Positions 10,965 to 21,354 of a stretch of 43,344 nucleotides of DNA are shown piece after piece. Positions within the stretch are counted from its first letter, which is position 1. The number at the start of each line of letters is the position of its first letter. The notes below the pieces were generated by a model. It ran no database searches, was not told where the DNA came from, and worked only from the letters and a program-made list of their open reading frames with translations. The position numbers were made by a program, and so were the translations under genes. Source of the DNA: Suillus spraguei (Eukaryota > Basidiomycota > Agaricomycetes > Boletales > Suillaceae); the NCBI GenBank assembly GCA_016800925.1, contig JABCPU010000520.1, forward strand, positions 1 through 43,344, in the 5' to 3' direction.

Positions 10965-11777
10965 ATTTTTGCGAGCGGATGTTGGAAACTTGTGATTCGC
11001 TCACGGCAGACATGTCTTATACGTTTCTTCTTCAGTTAAAATCATCTTGCCCTCTCAATATTCGCATCTTTGTTTTCCTTTGCAGCTTGGCAGTATGTAT
11101 AGTGGGAAGAGAGACTCAACGTAGCCATGGAGTCACCTCTTGCAGGTTTGGCCTTCCCTATTGACCTTGTCGGTAACAGTCAAAATAGCAGCGTGGTTGC
11201 AAAACAACGCTAAGCTGCTTGCTCGCTCGCTCATCAGTCTCCAACTTGAACATATTACGAAATCCTGCAATAGCCTCGCTTCGAAAAAAAAGTCTTCCCT
11301 CCATTGTGCCACGCAGGGTTTTTCTGAAATAAAGTGCAGTAGGAGGTCCATAGCACTCATACGCATACCACGGAGGATTAGTATTCTGAGCACAACGAAA
11401 GTTATTTCATTGTCACCAAGCTGCAAGGGTCGATGATCGAGGCCAAAGCTTCTTTTTTTTTCAAAGCAAGGCTGTTGCAGGATTTCAAGTTGGAGACTGA
11501 TGAGCGAGCAAGCAAGCAGCTTAGCGTTGTTTTGCAACCACGCTGCTATTTTGATTGTTACCGACAAGGTCAATGCAGAAATAGGGAAGGCCAAACCTGC
11601 AAGAGGTGACTCCATGGCTACGTTGAGTCTCTCTCCCCACTATACATACTGCCAAGTTGCAAAGGAAAACAAAGATGCGAATATTGAGAGGACAAGATGA
11701 TTTTAACTGAAGAAGAAACGTATAAGACATGTCTGCCGTGAGCGAATCACAAATTTCCAACATCCGCTCGCAAAAAT
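10965..11777. repeat. 813-bp foldback (arms about 330 bp, loop about 150 bp)
   Basis: Starts atttttgcgagcggatgttg and ends with its reverse complement, caacatccgctcgcaaaaat. Arms of about 330 bp (10965-11295 and about 11446-11777) are nearly identical, apart from an extra stretch of about 11 bases in the left arm near 11250. The unmatched loop covers about 11296-11445. No target-site duplication is visible (flanks ggagtg and aataat). It could be a MITE-like foldback or a local inverted duplication. It encodes nothing recognisable. Confidence 0.85.
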
Positions 11778-11960
11778 AATAATATGTTTCAGATTGCTAA
11801 CAGCCCCTGCTTGTTAATTGAAAGCTCGTCTTTAAAACGATCGACCTGTGTGCGCACTGCAGTCTCTCCTGGCTACGATACTTTATAAAATACACTGTCA
11901 CGGTCAAAGACTTTCGAGCTGGAATAACTTCGGATACTTCGTTCCCTAAGAGAGAAAATC

Positions 11961-12152
11961 ATGTCATACGACTACTTTGAGGACTTGTTGCTGCTGTATT
12001 CGGGAAAGTGTGTTGATAAAATCCCTCGGTCCGAAGCAGATAGGGACAGAGGTGGTATGGAACCGATATTAAAACTCACTATCAATCTTGACGTGGATGT
12101 AGCAGGACTAGATCATCGGACGGGTCCGTACACAATCCGTTGGATATCATAG
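11961..12152 (+). CDS. Hypothetical short ORF, possibly broken
   Basis: An ATG at 11961 opens 63 codons beginning MSYDYFEDLLLLYSGKCVDK. A TATA-like ctttataaaata lies about 75 bases upstream. After the stop at 12150-12152 the same frame stays open for about 27 more codons (SVTSTDGIIGTYNFSNSAEA), so the frame may be a longer gene interrupted by one stop, or the stop may fall in an unrecognised intron. No family recognised and no function proposed. Confidence 0.3.
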   Translation: MSYDYFEDLLLLYSGKCVDKIPRSEADRDRGGMEPILKLTINLDVDVAGLDHRTGPYTIRWIS

Positions 12153-12567
12153 AGTGTCACGAGTACAGACGGCATTATCGGCACCTACAATTTTTCAAAT
12201 TCTGCGGAAGCGCCTGCTACGCCACTCTGACCGGCCTGACCATGTTGACGTCAACTCTCTTATCTCAAAGACGTACTAAGTATTCCAGACTGGTCACGAG
12301 TCTAGTTACCGCTCGACAGTGGATGGCTGGAACATTAAACTAAAGCGAACATGTCCGCTGAGTTCCGGGGTCTTTTCGTTGTGAATGCCATGGCTTCAGG
12401 GTGAGGTCGCCTAGACTTTGTTTGCTCACTGACTCGGAGAGTTTGAAGTAAAGAACCGAGGGTCCTGATATATGATAGGGGTGACCTGTCGCCACTCCGA
12501 AATTGTTCGGCTCCTACAGCACACTCGTGATGAACGTTAGAGTGTATTTCAGGTATTCTCTGCAGAA

Positions 12568-13083
12568 ATGCTACAGCTTACCAATGATCAGAGCCGTTCT
12601 TACGTTACAATGACAACTTGGCAGCCGAATGGTGGTAGAGTGATAATTATAACAAGACATTGCACCCTGGACTCAGGGTACTTACCAGAAACCGGCTTAA
12701 AGCCATGCTCGCTATTCTTGGCTAAATGTGCCATGGCCTGGTATCAAACATCCAGGACGTACCAACTCGATAGGTTGTCCTTCTCCCAAGGTGACAGTTC
12801 GTATTACAATTTGTACGAAGATGCCGATCCTGCAAATTTTCGAACACTCGATCGCTGCTCTATAAGTGGAATGGGGTGGGGATGTCATATCACTGTGTCT
12901 CGACCAAAGGGCTATCATAACATTACCGTGACAGCACCCTTCCCTAATCATCATGACCTCAGAATCATCTTCCTCAACCCTGCAATCATTCATTATTCAC
13001 TACTATCAGGATGCCCCTGGCACCTGATAACGAATCCTTCCTTTCAAAGGCGTAATCAAATGTCCTCTAGGGCCATGCTTTGA
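12568..13083 (+). CDS. Hypothetical 171-residue ORF
   Basis: Longest open frame in the 11.8-14.3 kb stretch, with an ATG start (MLQLTNDQSRSYVTMTTWQP) and the stop at 13081-13083. Composition is unremarkable: several Cys, no signal peptide, no obvious membrane span and no motif I recognise. It may be a chance frame or the remnant of a larger gene. The next 600 bases show no continuation. Confidence 0.25.
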   Translation: MLQLTNDQSRSYVTMTTWQPNGGRVIIITRHCTLDSGYLPETGLKPCSLFLAKCAMAWYQTSRTYQLDRLSFSQGDSSYYNLYEDADPANFRTLDRCSISGMGWGCHITVSRPKGYHNITVTAPFPNHHDLRIIFLNPAIIHYSLLSGCPWHLITNPSFQRRNQMSSRAML

Positions 13084-13936
13084 GAAATTGAACTCACTTC
13101 TAGAAATTTAAACTGATACAGCTATCGAGGCTCGGCCCTGGAAAAATTTATCGTCACATTACAGAATATCTACGTTGGGGGTCGGATCTGAAGTTCAGAC
13201 AGATGTCAGTGAAATTTCTCCCAGCACAACCGCGAGAAAGGACACCAAAGGGCAATCCCATATCAAACGGGCGCTATTCAACGCTTAGATCGCACTGAAG
13301 CAGAAGAAAAGTGGAGGTACAATTACCACTGACGAGCTACGAAGACTCTAGTATCTTCATCATCACATGTCCCTCGACCATTACTTTTGAGCCGTGTGAG
13401 AATTCATTTGAAAGCTGTGCTAGTACAGGAAGAGTCCTGTATGGAGCATAGAGCCTTTGGAAATGTCCCGACTCCCGCGCACATCAAGGGTGAGTGCAGA
13501 AGTTGCTCTTACTGGTAATCGATTAGGGTCATGTTCGGACCGAGTACAACTATTTTCAGCAACAGAAGGCAATTGTTAAAATAACTCAACTCTCTGGGTG
13601 CAGTCAGAAAAACGTTTGCAAAATTTCGAAACTCCACCGAGGTCCGAGATGGGCGATTTTTTTTCAAGGATTGTAGTCACCTAATCAGATCCATTCGAAC
13701 TTGAGGTAGATAAGCCTTGTCAGCTGGTTGAATATTAGTAATGCAATACCTTGTAGGGAAAAACGTCATATTATTTGTCAAAAGGCACGCTCGTGGACGA
13801 CCGAGTGCAGCGAAAAACCTGCAGGGAAGGCGGAGAATTCACGCAGTGAGTTGTGGACCCTGTTAATGAGACCGGGGCTACACTTGAATTGGGATACCAC
13901 AAGACCTAAGAATGAAGACTATTAGCTCAAAGGGGG

Positions 13937-13966
13937 ACAGAATACAGAATACAGAATACAGAATAC
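13937..13966. repeat. 7-bp tandem repeat
   Basis: The unit agaatac is repeated four times without interruption, starting acagaatacagaatac. Non-coding. Confidence 0.9.
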
Positions 13967-14279
13967 ATATACAGTATCACTGCCCGTCGTCGGAAGTTTG
14001 TCGTCCGATTGATAGAACTTGGAAGGACCCGCCAAATACATACAAATACGTCATAATATCCTCCACCAAATGTGGACCATGAACCGAGTTTCAAAAATGC
14101 GCGAAATGCGGCTGTGTATTGTGGAGAAGCAATATTTGGGATACATCCATCCGGATGATGCGATAATATGGCTAGACAATGTATCCCACTTTGCAGTTTG
14201 AAAGTATCATTATAGCATTATAGTCTCGAAGAGTCCGTACAACTTTCAAATCCGTATGTTGCTTTGCGTCTAAAAACCG

Positions 14280-15932
14280 ATGCTTCGTATACTTGGGCAA
14301 TTCCATATTAGTTGGTGGTGGCATGTGTGAACGCGGTTTCGGCAAAACCGATGAGGGAGTTTTTGGTATCGAACACGGTGTAGAAGGGCTGGAGGAATAC
14401 GTAGCCATTCATAAAGTTGAACCTTGGGCAATGCGTGTGCCCATGTCTTTAACAATGAGATATATAGCATTTCCATTACCACTGATCTTGCTGTTGAGAA
14501 ACCGAGGCCAGATTTGGGCATTAGGGTGAGACTGTAGGTTTCCTGCAAAATGGTGAACAAGGGGCGTAAAGGCTGACAGAATTGACATACGTAGCCAATA
14601 TGGTTTTCTAGGTCACTGTACTGTTCAAGGGAAATCTCGAGACAACCATTCGCCGCTAAATCGCTGTTGGTTATAGATTTATAAGTCTGATAGGCATCTA
14701 TCGAACGCTAGTGAGACAATATTACTGGCTGCGCTCTGAATACACACTGGTCGGAATGTAAAGAAAGGTGCAGCCACAATGGACGATACCAGTAATTCTG
14801 TCTCCACGGAGCCATAGGAGATACTCTGGTCGATACCCCGATAGCTCGATGCGCCAGCAGTGGTAATAGGACTGAAACACAACAATTACTATCAGTCTGG
14901 ATTGATTGATCCAAGGGCTAAGGTAGCTTACGTGTAGCAAATTTTCCGGTGTGCAAGGCAGGGGAAGTTGCACCAAAGGTGAGCACTCCATCGCTGTTTG
15001 TATCTCGAGAGGCGGTTTGGAATGATAAACTAGCAAGGGGATGAGCAATGGTGTGTCGGCTATACATGAGGTCAGTGACAGTCGGGATCGTTCTTTCCGG
15101 TAAATCTGTCAGGGAGCCGCGTGTCAAGACTGAAGGCCCGATGCCAAGGACACCGTCACTAGGCATGCCGGGCGATTCGGAAGCAATGCCGATTGGCATC
15201 CTCATAATGGTGAGCGCATTAGGGCCCGGGAGAGTGAGGGTATCAGTCCATAGCGTTCCTATAAATGATGGTAGGTATTCGCAACTTATGATATTGTTAT
15301 ATGTCATACCTTCGAACCCTCATAGGCTGTCCAGTGTTGAAGCTGGTATCGCTTTGGACGTACGTGGTGCCGGCGCCAGGACATGTGATCGCGCTCCCGG
15401 TGTCGACAAGCAAGTTGTTTCAATAATACATTAGCAGCCGCATATTTTCTCAGTGTTGAACTTACAAGTTGTGGGGGGATAGCCAATGTCAACTGATACA
15501 GTGTAGCCAAAATTAATGTCTGTCAAAAGAAAATTAGCAAGTCGGTCATGCGTAATGTAGTCTCCAAAGGCCGCCACGCGAGCTTCATCGTGCTGTATCA
15601 GGTTGGTATTATCGAAGAATTTTAGCCTCCTGGTCATGGGGAGGGTGATGAGGGAATTGAGAACTTCAACGGGCGATCCCATAATTGGCAAAGTCAGGAG
15701 TATCAACAAGAATGCAGCGGAGAACATGGTTTACTGGAAACTAATGTCATACTAGCCTGAGGTGGCTCATTATATGATAAGTGCCAGCGAACACGATGAC
15801 AATGTTGTGCATCTTGGCCACGTCAGTCCCCGTCGAAAAAGCGGTGATGAGATAGTTGCAATCCGAGTCACCGCGAGTGCAAGGATTCGACTTCCAGATA
15901 AAATGTGGCAAGAGATGGTTTACTTTCAAGAT
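14280..15932 (-). repeat. Dispersed direct duplication, unit 2
   Basis: Same-orientation match to 1-1641, covering the peptidase remnant and about 200 bp upstream of its start. This copy lacks the inverted 85-bp duplication found at 427-598, so that event came after the split, or was lost here. Confidence 0.8.
14308..15727 (-). pseudogene. A1 aspartic peptidase pseudogene, copy 2
   Basis: Better preserved than the copy at 29-1468. Start MFSAAFLLILLTLPIMGSPV is a good signal peptide, followed by the pro-region (ITLPMTRRLKF) and TVSVDIGYPPTT. The first active site reads LVDTGSAITCPGAG and the middle reads SDGVLGIGPSVLT, IPTVTDLMYS and SDGVLTFGATSP, all typical of A1 family members. Defects: the acceptor before the DTGS exon reads gaa where the other copy has gag; the second active site reads IVHCGCTFLYIP, so catalytic Asp is His; and a frameshift separates the segment with AQIWPRFLNSK from the C-terminal FMNGYVFLQPFYTVFDTKNS. 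A TATA-like tcatataatg lies about 45 bp upstream of the ATG. The gene is surely dead as a protease, although a noncatalytic product cannot be excluded. Confidence 0.85.
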
Positions 15933-16738
15933 CCTGGCATGTTATTGCTGACTTTGCTCTGATACACCCCTTTAGCAAATTGGCAGTATTTTGAAGATGT
16001 TCATTTCTGCGCACTGTCAGACATACATAACGTATCGGCTCATTAGGCTACGCACCTTCGAACCCAACCAATCCGTCATAGTAATGTAATAGTTGAATAT
16101 TGACTTGCTGATTGAAGTCCTGGAACGAACTTGTGAGTCCGTCATGTGATGTTGTAACCGTGAGAACTATATAATGATCAGGACTGAGACGTTTTCGCTG
16201 TACGTCACGTTCACCGGCATCGAGCCAACGCGTTAACGGACGACAAAGTAACAATCAAGGGACATAAGACACGCGGCAAGTACTTTCCTTTCGGCGTTAT
16301 TGGCTGTGTCTACTGTAATAAACATTTTCAATTCTTTTTGACTGCAGGACTTAGGTCGTGGACATGTCAAAGTCCTTCCATCAGAACATCCTACATAATG
16401 AATGAAGGGATACTGATGACTTGAGCAGTCATCTTTTCCTATTATTAGATCGACTTCACCTCCGGGCATCCGACATTCCGTGGTATGACAGAAGCTCTCT
16501 AGTCAATGATTGCAATACAAAATGTAAATCTCGATAACTTACATAACCGGGTCGTTTGGCTTCGGGGGCCTTCCTCGGTCGACGGCGATCTGAAACGAGG
16601 ACATCATTAATGGAGTCTCCATCGGTCACATTGTCCGACACACTGTAATTGGTGGAGTCCTTATGTCCAGCATATTCTTATCATCGCCACTGGCACAATG
16701 ATGTTCGCTTTCTAGCGCTCGCGTTATCCATGAACCGT
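15933..16738 (-). other. Intergenic with unresolved minus-strand ORF pieces
   Basis: Minus-strand frames at 16456-16641 (opens with GTG, DGDSINDVLVSDRRRPRKAP) and 16233-16469 (contains PGGEVDLIIGKDDCSS and several Cys) can be joined with a small intron to about 125 residues, but there is no ATG and no recognised family. A further frame lies at 16048-16254. This may be a small gene divergent from the MFS transporter, or debris. Confidence 0.3.
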
Positions 16739-16746
16739 TTATAAAA
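16739..16746 (+). promoter_or_regulatory. TATA-like box of the MFS gene
   Basis: The sequence ttataaaa lies about 50 bases upstream of the ATG at 16797, consistent with a core promoter and short leader. Confidence 0.5.
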
Positions 16747-16796
16747 TGATACACTATAATGTAATCTTCAACTCGTGTATCCGTCATTTTACGCCC

Positions 16797-18893
16797 ATGG
16801 CAGAAAGCCAGAGCACGAACTTGTCACCTATAGAAGTCCGGAAAACGGAATTTTATACTGATACTCAGATGTCCTCCCCCAGTTCAGTGTTGTCAAGTGA
16901 ACCCATTAAGCTTGACATAGAACATGCAGTGGTCGAGGACGATCCTCGAATATGGTCAGACACGAAGAAGGTGAGTCCTTCTATCTTAATATGTCAGTAG
17001 GAATTGATTAAACACAACAATAACAGTCCACTATGTTGTTCATTATATCTGCAGCCTCGCTGATTTCGGGTTTGGCAGTGAACATACAAAACCGTAGGTT
17101 GCGTCTGTCGTCCTATTGTATCCAATATTCTCTGAACAGCCAGGGAACAGCTTCCAATGCTCAAATCGAGCAACAGCTACACGCCAGCACCGGAGACATC
17201 AGCCTGAGTTTGTCCATGTTCATTCTCGTTCAAGGCAATTTTCCTACCATCTGGAGTGCAATTAGCGAGATAAAAGGTCGCAAGGTTTGTATTTATAGTT
17301 ACATTCATAGGGTCGTTTGTTGATACAACCGAGCCCAGTTTGTGTACCTTCTATCCATCGCACTTTTTATGATTGGATCTGCAATCGTGGCCGTGTCAAG
17401 AACCATTGGTTTGGTGATTGGCATGAGAATTGTGCAAGCTGCAGGGTAGGACAGTTCTTCAATCACTCGTATTCGTGCTCACTTGAGGGAGGTCAAGCGC
17501 AATTTTTGCTATTGGAGCTGCCACTCTGGCCGATATATACGAGCCACATCAACGAGGTACAATGATGGGTATTTACTATTCTGCACCTCTTCTCGGTCCC
17601 TCGTTGGGACCACTCTTTGGTGGTGCACTCACGCAAGGCTTCAGCTGGCGGGCTGTTTTCTGGTTCTTAGTCATCTGGGCAGGTATAATCTTTTCGGCCT
17701 TCATTTTCTTGTTCAAGGACACCTTCAGGAAGGAGAGGAGTGTGACTTATCAGAACGTGTTGAAATCCAGACTCCGAAAGCAGCAGTCTCCGGAAGCAAA
17801 GAAAGAGTCGCAAAATATTCCGAAGTCAGAAGCGGGTGGAGAAAACCAGACGACTTCGAAAGATATCGAAGCACAGCAGCCGGCCATACCAGCACCGGCC
17901 GTTAAAGACGTAAAATTGTCCATGGTTGACGTCAACCCTTTCCCTCCATATCTCCGGTTGCCAGCCGCAAAAGCAACTTTGTTATCTTGGTAGCATCAGG
18001 TGTGTGCCCTCTTTTTTTTTTTTTTTTTTGCTGAAACGTATTTGTATGCCCTCCTGCGCCAGGCTTAACGTTTGCGTTTAGCTTTAGTGTTACGTATACA
18101 TGCGCAAGAACATTGTCGATGTATTATGATTATGATGCGCTGAAGATCGGCCTTGTTTTGCTTGCATATGGTCTTGGTGAGTGAATTACAAATAAATTGG
18201 GGGCACTAGCCTGACTCGTCTACTTATCTCAGGCTCCGTAGCTGGCAGCACATTGGGTGGTCGTTGGTCCGATCGGACACTTGCTCGGCTCAAGGCCGCA
18301 AACGGAGGAGTCAGCTTTCCGGAGGTGAATATTGAACTACTAACTCTAGCGCAGTATATGGCTGACGCAAATTCATGCAGATGCGCCTCGAGAGTACGAA
18401 AATCGCTATGTTATGGTTACCTCTATCTATAGTTGGATACGCTTGGGTGTGCCAGAAGCGAGTCAATATCGCCGCTGTGTGTGTGATGCTGTTCCTTGCA
18501 GGATTTACATCTACGTACGTTCACTCCGTTTTATATTGTATTCTGCCCTCATCCACGATAGGTGGATCTACACAAGTACACTGGCATACATTGTCGACGC
18601 AAACACTGGCCGCTCATCGACGGCAGTAGCAACGAATAGTTCTTTCCGTGGTCTGTCTGCTTTTGTCTCAGCGGAGGTTGCGGTGCCTTTACAAGTGAGT
18701 CCAGGTTATAACAATTTGCATAAGGCAGGATCTGAGGCTAGTCTAGGACGCGATTGGTGATGGTGGTCTGTATACTCTCTGGGCAGGTCTGATAATCGTC
18801 GCTGAGTGCATGATTTTGCTGGTCTTGTACAAAGGCAGGGACTGGAGAGAGGCCAGTGTTGAGCAGGAGAAGCAGAAACTAAATGCCAAGTAA
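16797..18893 (+). CDS. MFS (drug/H+ antiporter type) transporter, ten exons, one frameshift
   Basis: Plasma-membrane-type major facilitator of the fungal DHA1-like group; substrate not predictable. Ten exons (16797-16970, 17027-17093, 17151-17284, 17339-17445, 17492-17999, 18063-18176, 18233-18324, 18381-18514, 18562-18694, 18747-18893) all have good GT/AG sites. The acidic N-terminus ends IWSDTKK before TM1 (MLFIISAASLISGLAVNIQN). The motif-A-like loop reads ISEIKGRK, the motif-C region YSAPLLGPSLGPLFGGAL, and a long Lys/Glu-rich cytoplasmic loop separates TM6 from TM7. The second half contains LTFAFSFSVTYTCART and GLGSVAGSTLGGRWSD. Right after DVNPFPPYL, near 17955, the frame is lost by one base; adding one base to the cgg-t run would restore VASRKSNFVILVASG. 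Because every splice site is intact, this is either a very young pseudogene or a base-calling error. A 20-base T run sits in the next intron. Confidence 0.85.
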
Positions 18894-19004
18894 GGAGTAG
18901 ACTATCATACTTACGATGACACTGATTGAATATTGAGTATTGAGGGGCGGTGAGGGACGTTATGTAGAAAGGCTAGATGTATTACGTAGAACATGAGCAC
19001 GCCT

Positions 19005-21003
19005 AACCGGCGGATGCCGCAACCAAATTCCGGTTGAAGAAACTTCGGTTACTATTAGTAAGACGACAAAGCCTGGACATGCTCCATGGCAGCACAATCA
19101 GTTTGCAAGGGACAGGGTCAGAGATGGTAATTTGGTTTTTTAGTTCGCCTTGGATGAGCTGATTTTTTTACTAGACTTCAGCTACTTCGGTGGGCTGAGT
19201 CTTTCACCGAAGGGAAACGTTCTCCACGTCGGACAACCGTCGTTTCTCCTTCTGAACAAGATGATGGTGTATCTTACCCAGGTCCACCCAAAGACCCCAC
19301 AGAATTTTGTGGATAATGACAGAGGAACCTCACCGCTCGCGACGCATGGTGATCATGAAAGCGCACCCTGAAGTTACGAAGCTCATGGGCTACGAACCTC
19401 TCACAAAATACGTCGTGCTAGCTGTCGTGGCACTGCAGCTCTATCTTGCCATGTATCTCCGACACTCCCATCCGCTCTTTCGTTCTTGTTCTTTGCGTAT
19501 GCCGTAGGCGGCACTGCCAACCATAATATTTTCCTCGCCATTCACGAGATCACGCATAACCTAGCATTAAGGGCATAAATGCAAACAAGGCCCTGGCTGT
19601 TTTTGCGAACTTACCAATCGGTGTACCCTATTTTGCCGCATTCAAGGTGTGTAACACGTGTGCGTGAGCAAACATGGGCTGACGGGGACTGCGGACATGC
19701 TTAGAAATACCACATAGAGCATCACAAACATCTTGGAGAGGATGGGATAGACACAACTCTGCCCACAAATTTTGAACTGCTTTGTCTCAATAACGTTCTT
19801 GGAAAGACATTTTTCGCGTGAGTCCAGGTCGCGTCTAGCATGCAGTTTAACTCACCCATATATTAGGACATTCCAGATATTCTTCTACGCCCTGAGACCT
19901 GGCTTCGTCAGAATGCAAACGCCCACCCGATGGCATTTGTACAATGTGATTGTGCAACTCCTCTTCAATTATGTCTTGGTGCGCACCTTTGGCATACGCC
20001 CCCTGCTATACTTGCTCTTCTCGAGCTTCTTTGCCGGGAGTCTGCATCCTTGCGCAGGCCACTTCATTGCCGAGCATTATATATGGGATGGTCTCAACCA
20101 GGAAACCTATAGCTATTATGGTCCTCTGAACATCCTGGCTTACAACGTACGTCGTCGTTTTACAACGTTTTTTTTACCTACGTTGATCATGTCGCGTAGG
20201 TTGGCTACCACAACGAGCACCATGACTTCCCTTCCATACCGTGGACACGTCTTCCAGCATTGCGAGCACTAGCACCAGAGTTCTATGACATTCTTCCATC
20301 ACACCCCAGCTGGCCGATGGTCATCGTGAACTTTATTCGAGATAAGGAGGTCGGCATCTTTGCACGCGCCAAGCGGATTGCCAAGAACAACAAACCGAAG
20401 CATGAGAGTTCAAGCTCAAGCATTGGTCAGGAATGAGGTGGCCGGCTAACATCTAAGTGCTTTCTTAATGGACGTTGCATATACACCGCCATACAATAAT
20501 CAATCGGCTTTGGAGAAAGGAATGTGGACTAGTATTTGCCTTCAATTTAACGAGTGTCTGAGCCAGAGTGGCGTATGTCCAATGACTCATGCTCGTCTAC
20601 CAGTCTTGTCTCGAGTAGTCTCAGTGGATAATGCTGACTTAACTTGACATAGACCTTCCTTTTCTGACGTAGCCCCTTTCCTGGACAACGTTTCCTTCGT
20701 TGACTGGAGACGAGGTAACTTGGTACTCTTCAAGGTCATCAATGTCATCGTTGGGGATCAACTCTTCGATTGCAATTGTCTTCACTCATGACCATTTGTG
20801 CAACTCAGCAAATTTCGTTAAATGCTTCACTCTCGTCGCAAAAAATATGTCGCAGCACTCGGCCTATTGTATGTCCTAGTATGGGAGAGAGAACGTCAAC
20901 CGGAGTGAATGAGGAATGCTACTTCACCCTAGGAAGGAAGATAGATAGTACTGCACGTTGAATCCCCTTGCATCCAGAAGGTACTTTATGTCCGTACATC
21001 CAT
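19005..21003. repeat. Right arm of the 2-kb inverted duplication
   Basis: Reverse complement of 8057-10096. It begins 112 bp after the MFS stop codon. About 60 bp of DNA upstream of the gene start are missing here compared with the left arm. The spacer between arms is about 8.9 kb. Confidence 0.9.
19086..20436 (+). pseudogene. Broken copy of the sphingolipid delta-4 desaturase
   Basis: Inverted second copy of the gene at 8595-9959, readable along its length with the same five-exon layout and usable-looking splice sites. Compared with the intact copy it has lost one base twice in exon 1 (around 19110 and 19124), one base in the Phe-Gly-Gly stretch (about 19193), about four bases near 19475-19490, and one base just after histidine box 1 (about 19568). 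Boxes HEITHN, HIEHHKH and HNEHHDFP are still recognisable, and it keeps TANHN before box 1. The Ser-rich tail is shorter (SSSSSIGQE). With several independent frameshifts this copy cannot make a full enzyme. Its 166-codon open stretch at 19772-20272 is an exon read through introns. Confidence 0.9.
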
Positions 21004-21102
21004 CAGTGAACTGATGAGAGTCTATTGTAACCGTGCACACTGGAAAGATGTAATTCTGCTCCTGCTAAATATGATCATTCATGCTGGTAAAAATTTGAGT
21101 AA

Positions 21103-21120
21103 GGGTATTCAAAGTAAAAT
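21103..21120. repeat. Left terminal inverted repeat of the Harbinger element
   Basis: gggtattcaaagtaaaat. It matches the reverse complement of the right end with one extra T after ggg. It is followed inward by repeated ttctgaaacg-like motifs to about 21180. Confidence 0.75.
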
Positions 21121-21354
21121 TCTGAACCTTCTGGAACGGTTCTGAAACGCTCTGAAAGATGCTTTGAAACGTTCTGAAAATCCGCTTGAAAAGCCAAATT
21201 TAAACTCCGTTCGAAATACTTAGCGCTTCGATTGCTTTGAATTATCGAAGTCCCAATTTTGGGGTTAGGGTTAGACGCACGCACAAGCAAATTTCAAACT
21301 CCGCTTAATCCTTGCGCAGAGTCATCAATAGGAGATGATAACATATCACCCCCA

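Larger units (their letters stand above)
11778..14307. other. Gene-poor stretch with two unassigned ORFs
   Basis: Contains the ORFs at 11961-12152 and 12568-13083, listed separately, and a 7-bp tandem repeat at 13937-13966. Otherwise I see no domain, splice-consistent gene or mobile-element motif. Confidence 0.4.

Noticed and set aside
11133..11615. A 160-codon minus-strand frame with hydrophobic stretches
   Set aside because: It lies wholly within the foldback, reading both arms and the loop, with repeated segments in the two halves; no domain recognised.
19772..20272. A 166-codon open frame that could be taken as an intact gene
   Set aside because: It is desaturase exons 3-4 read through introns; the pseudogene has frameshifts upstream.
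21259..21275. Two ttaggg-like units (ggggttagggttag) suggesting a telomere or internal telomeric repeat
   Set aside because: Only two units, lying inside the left end of the Harbinger element just before the transposase; too short to be a telomeric tract.
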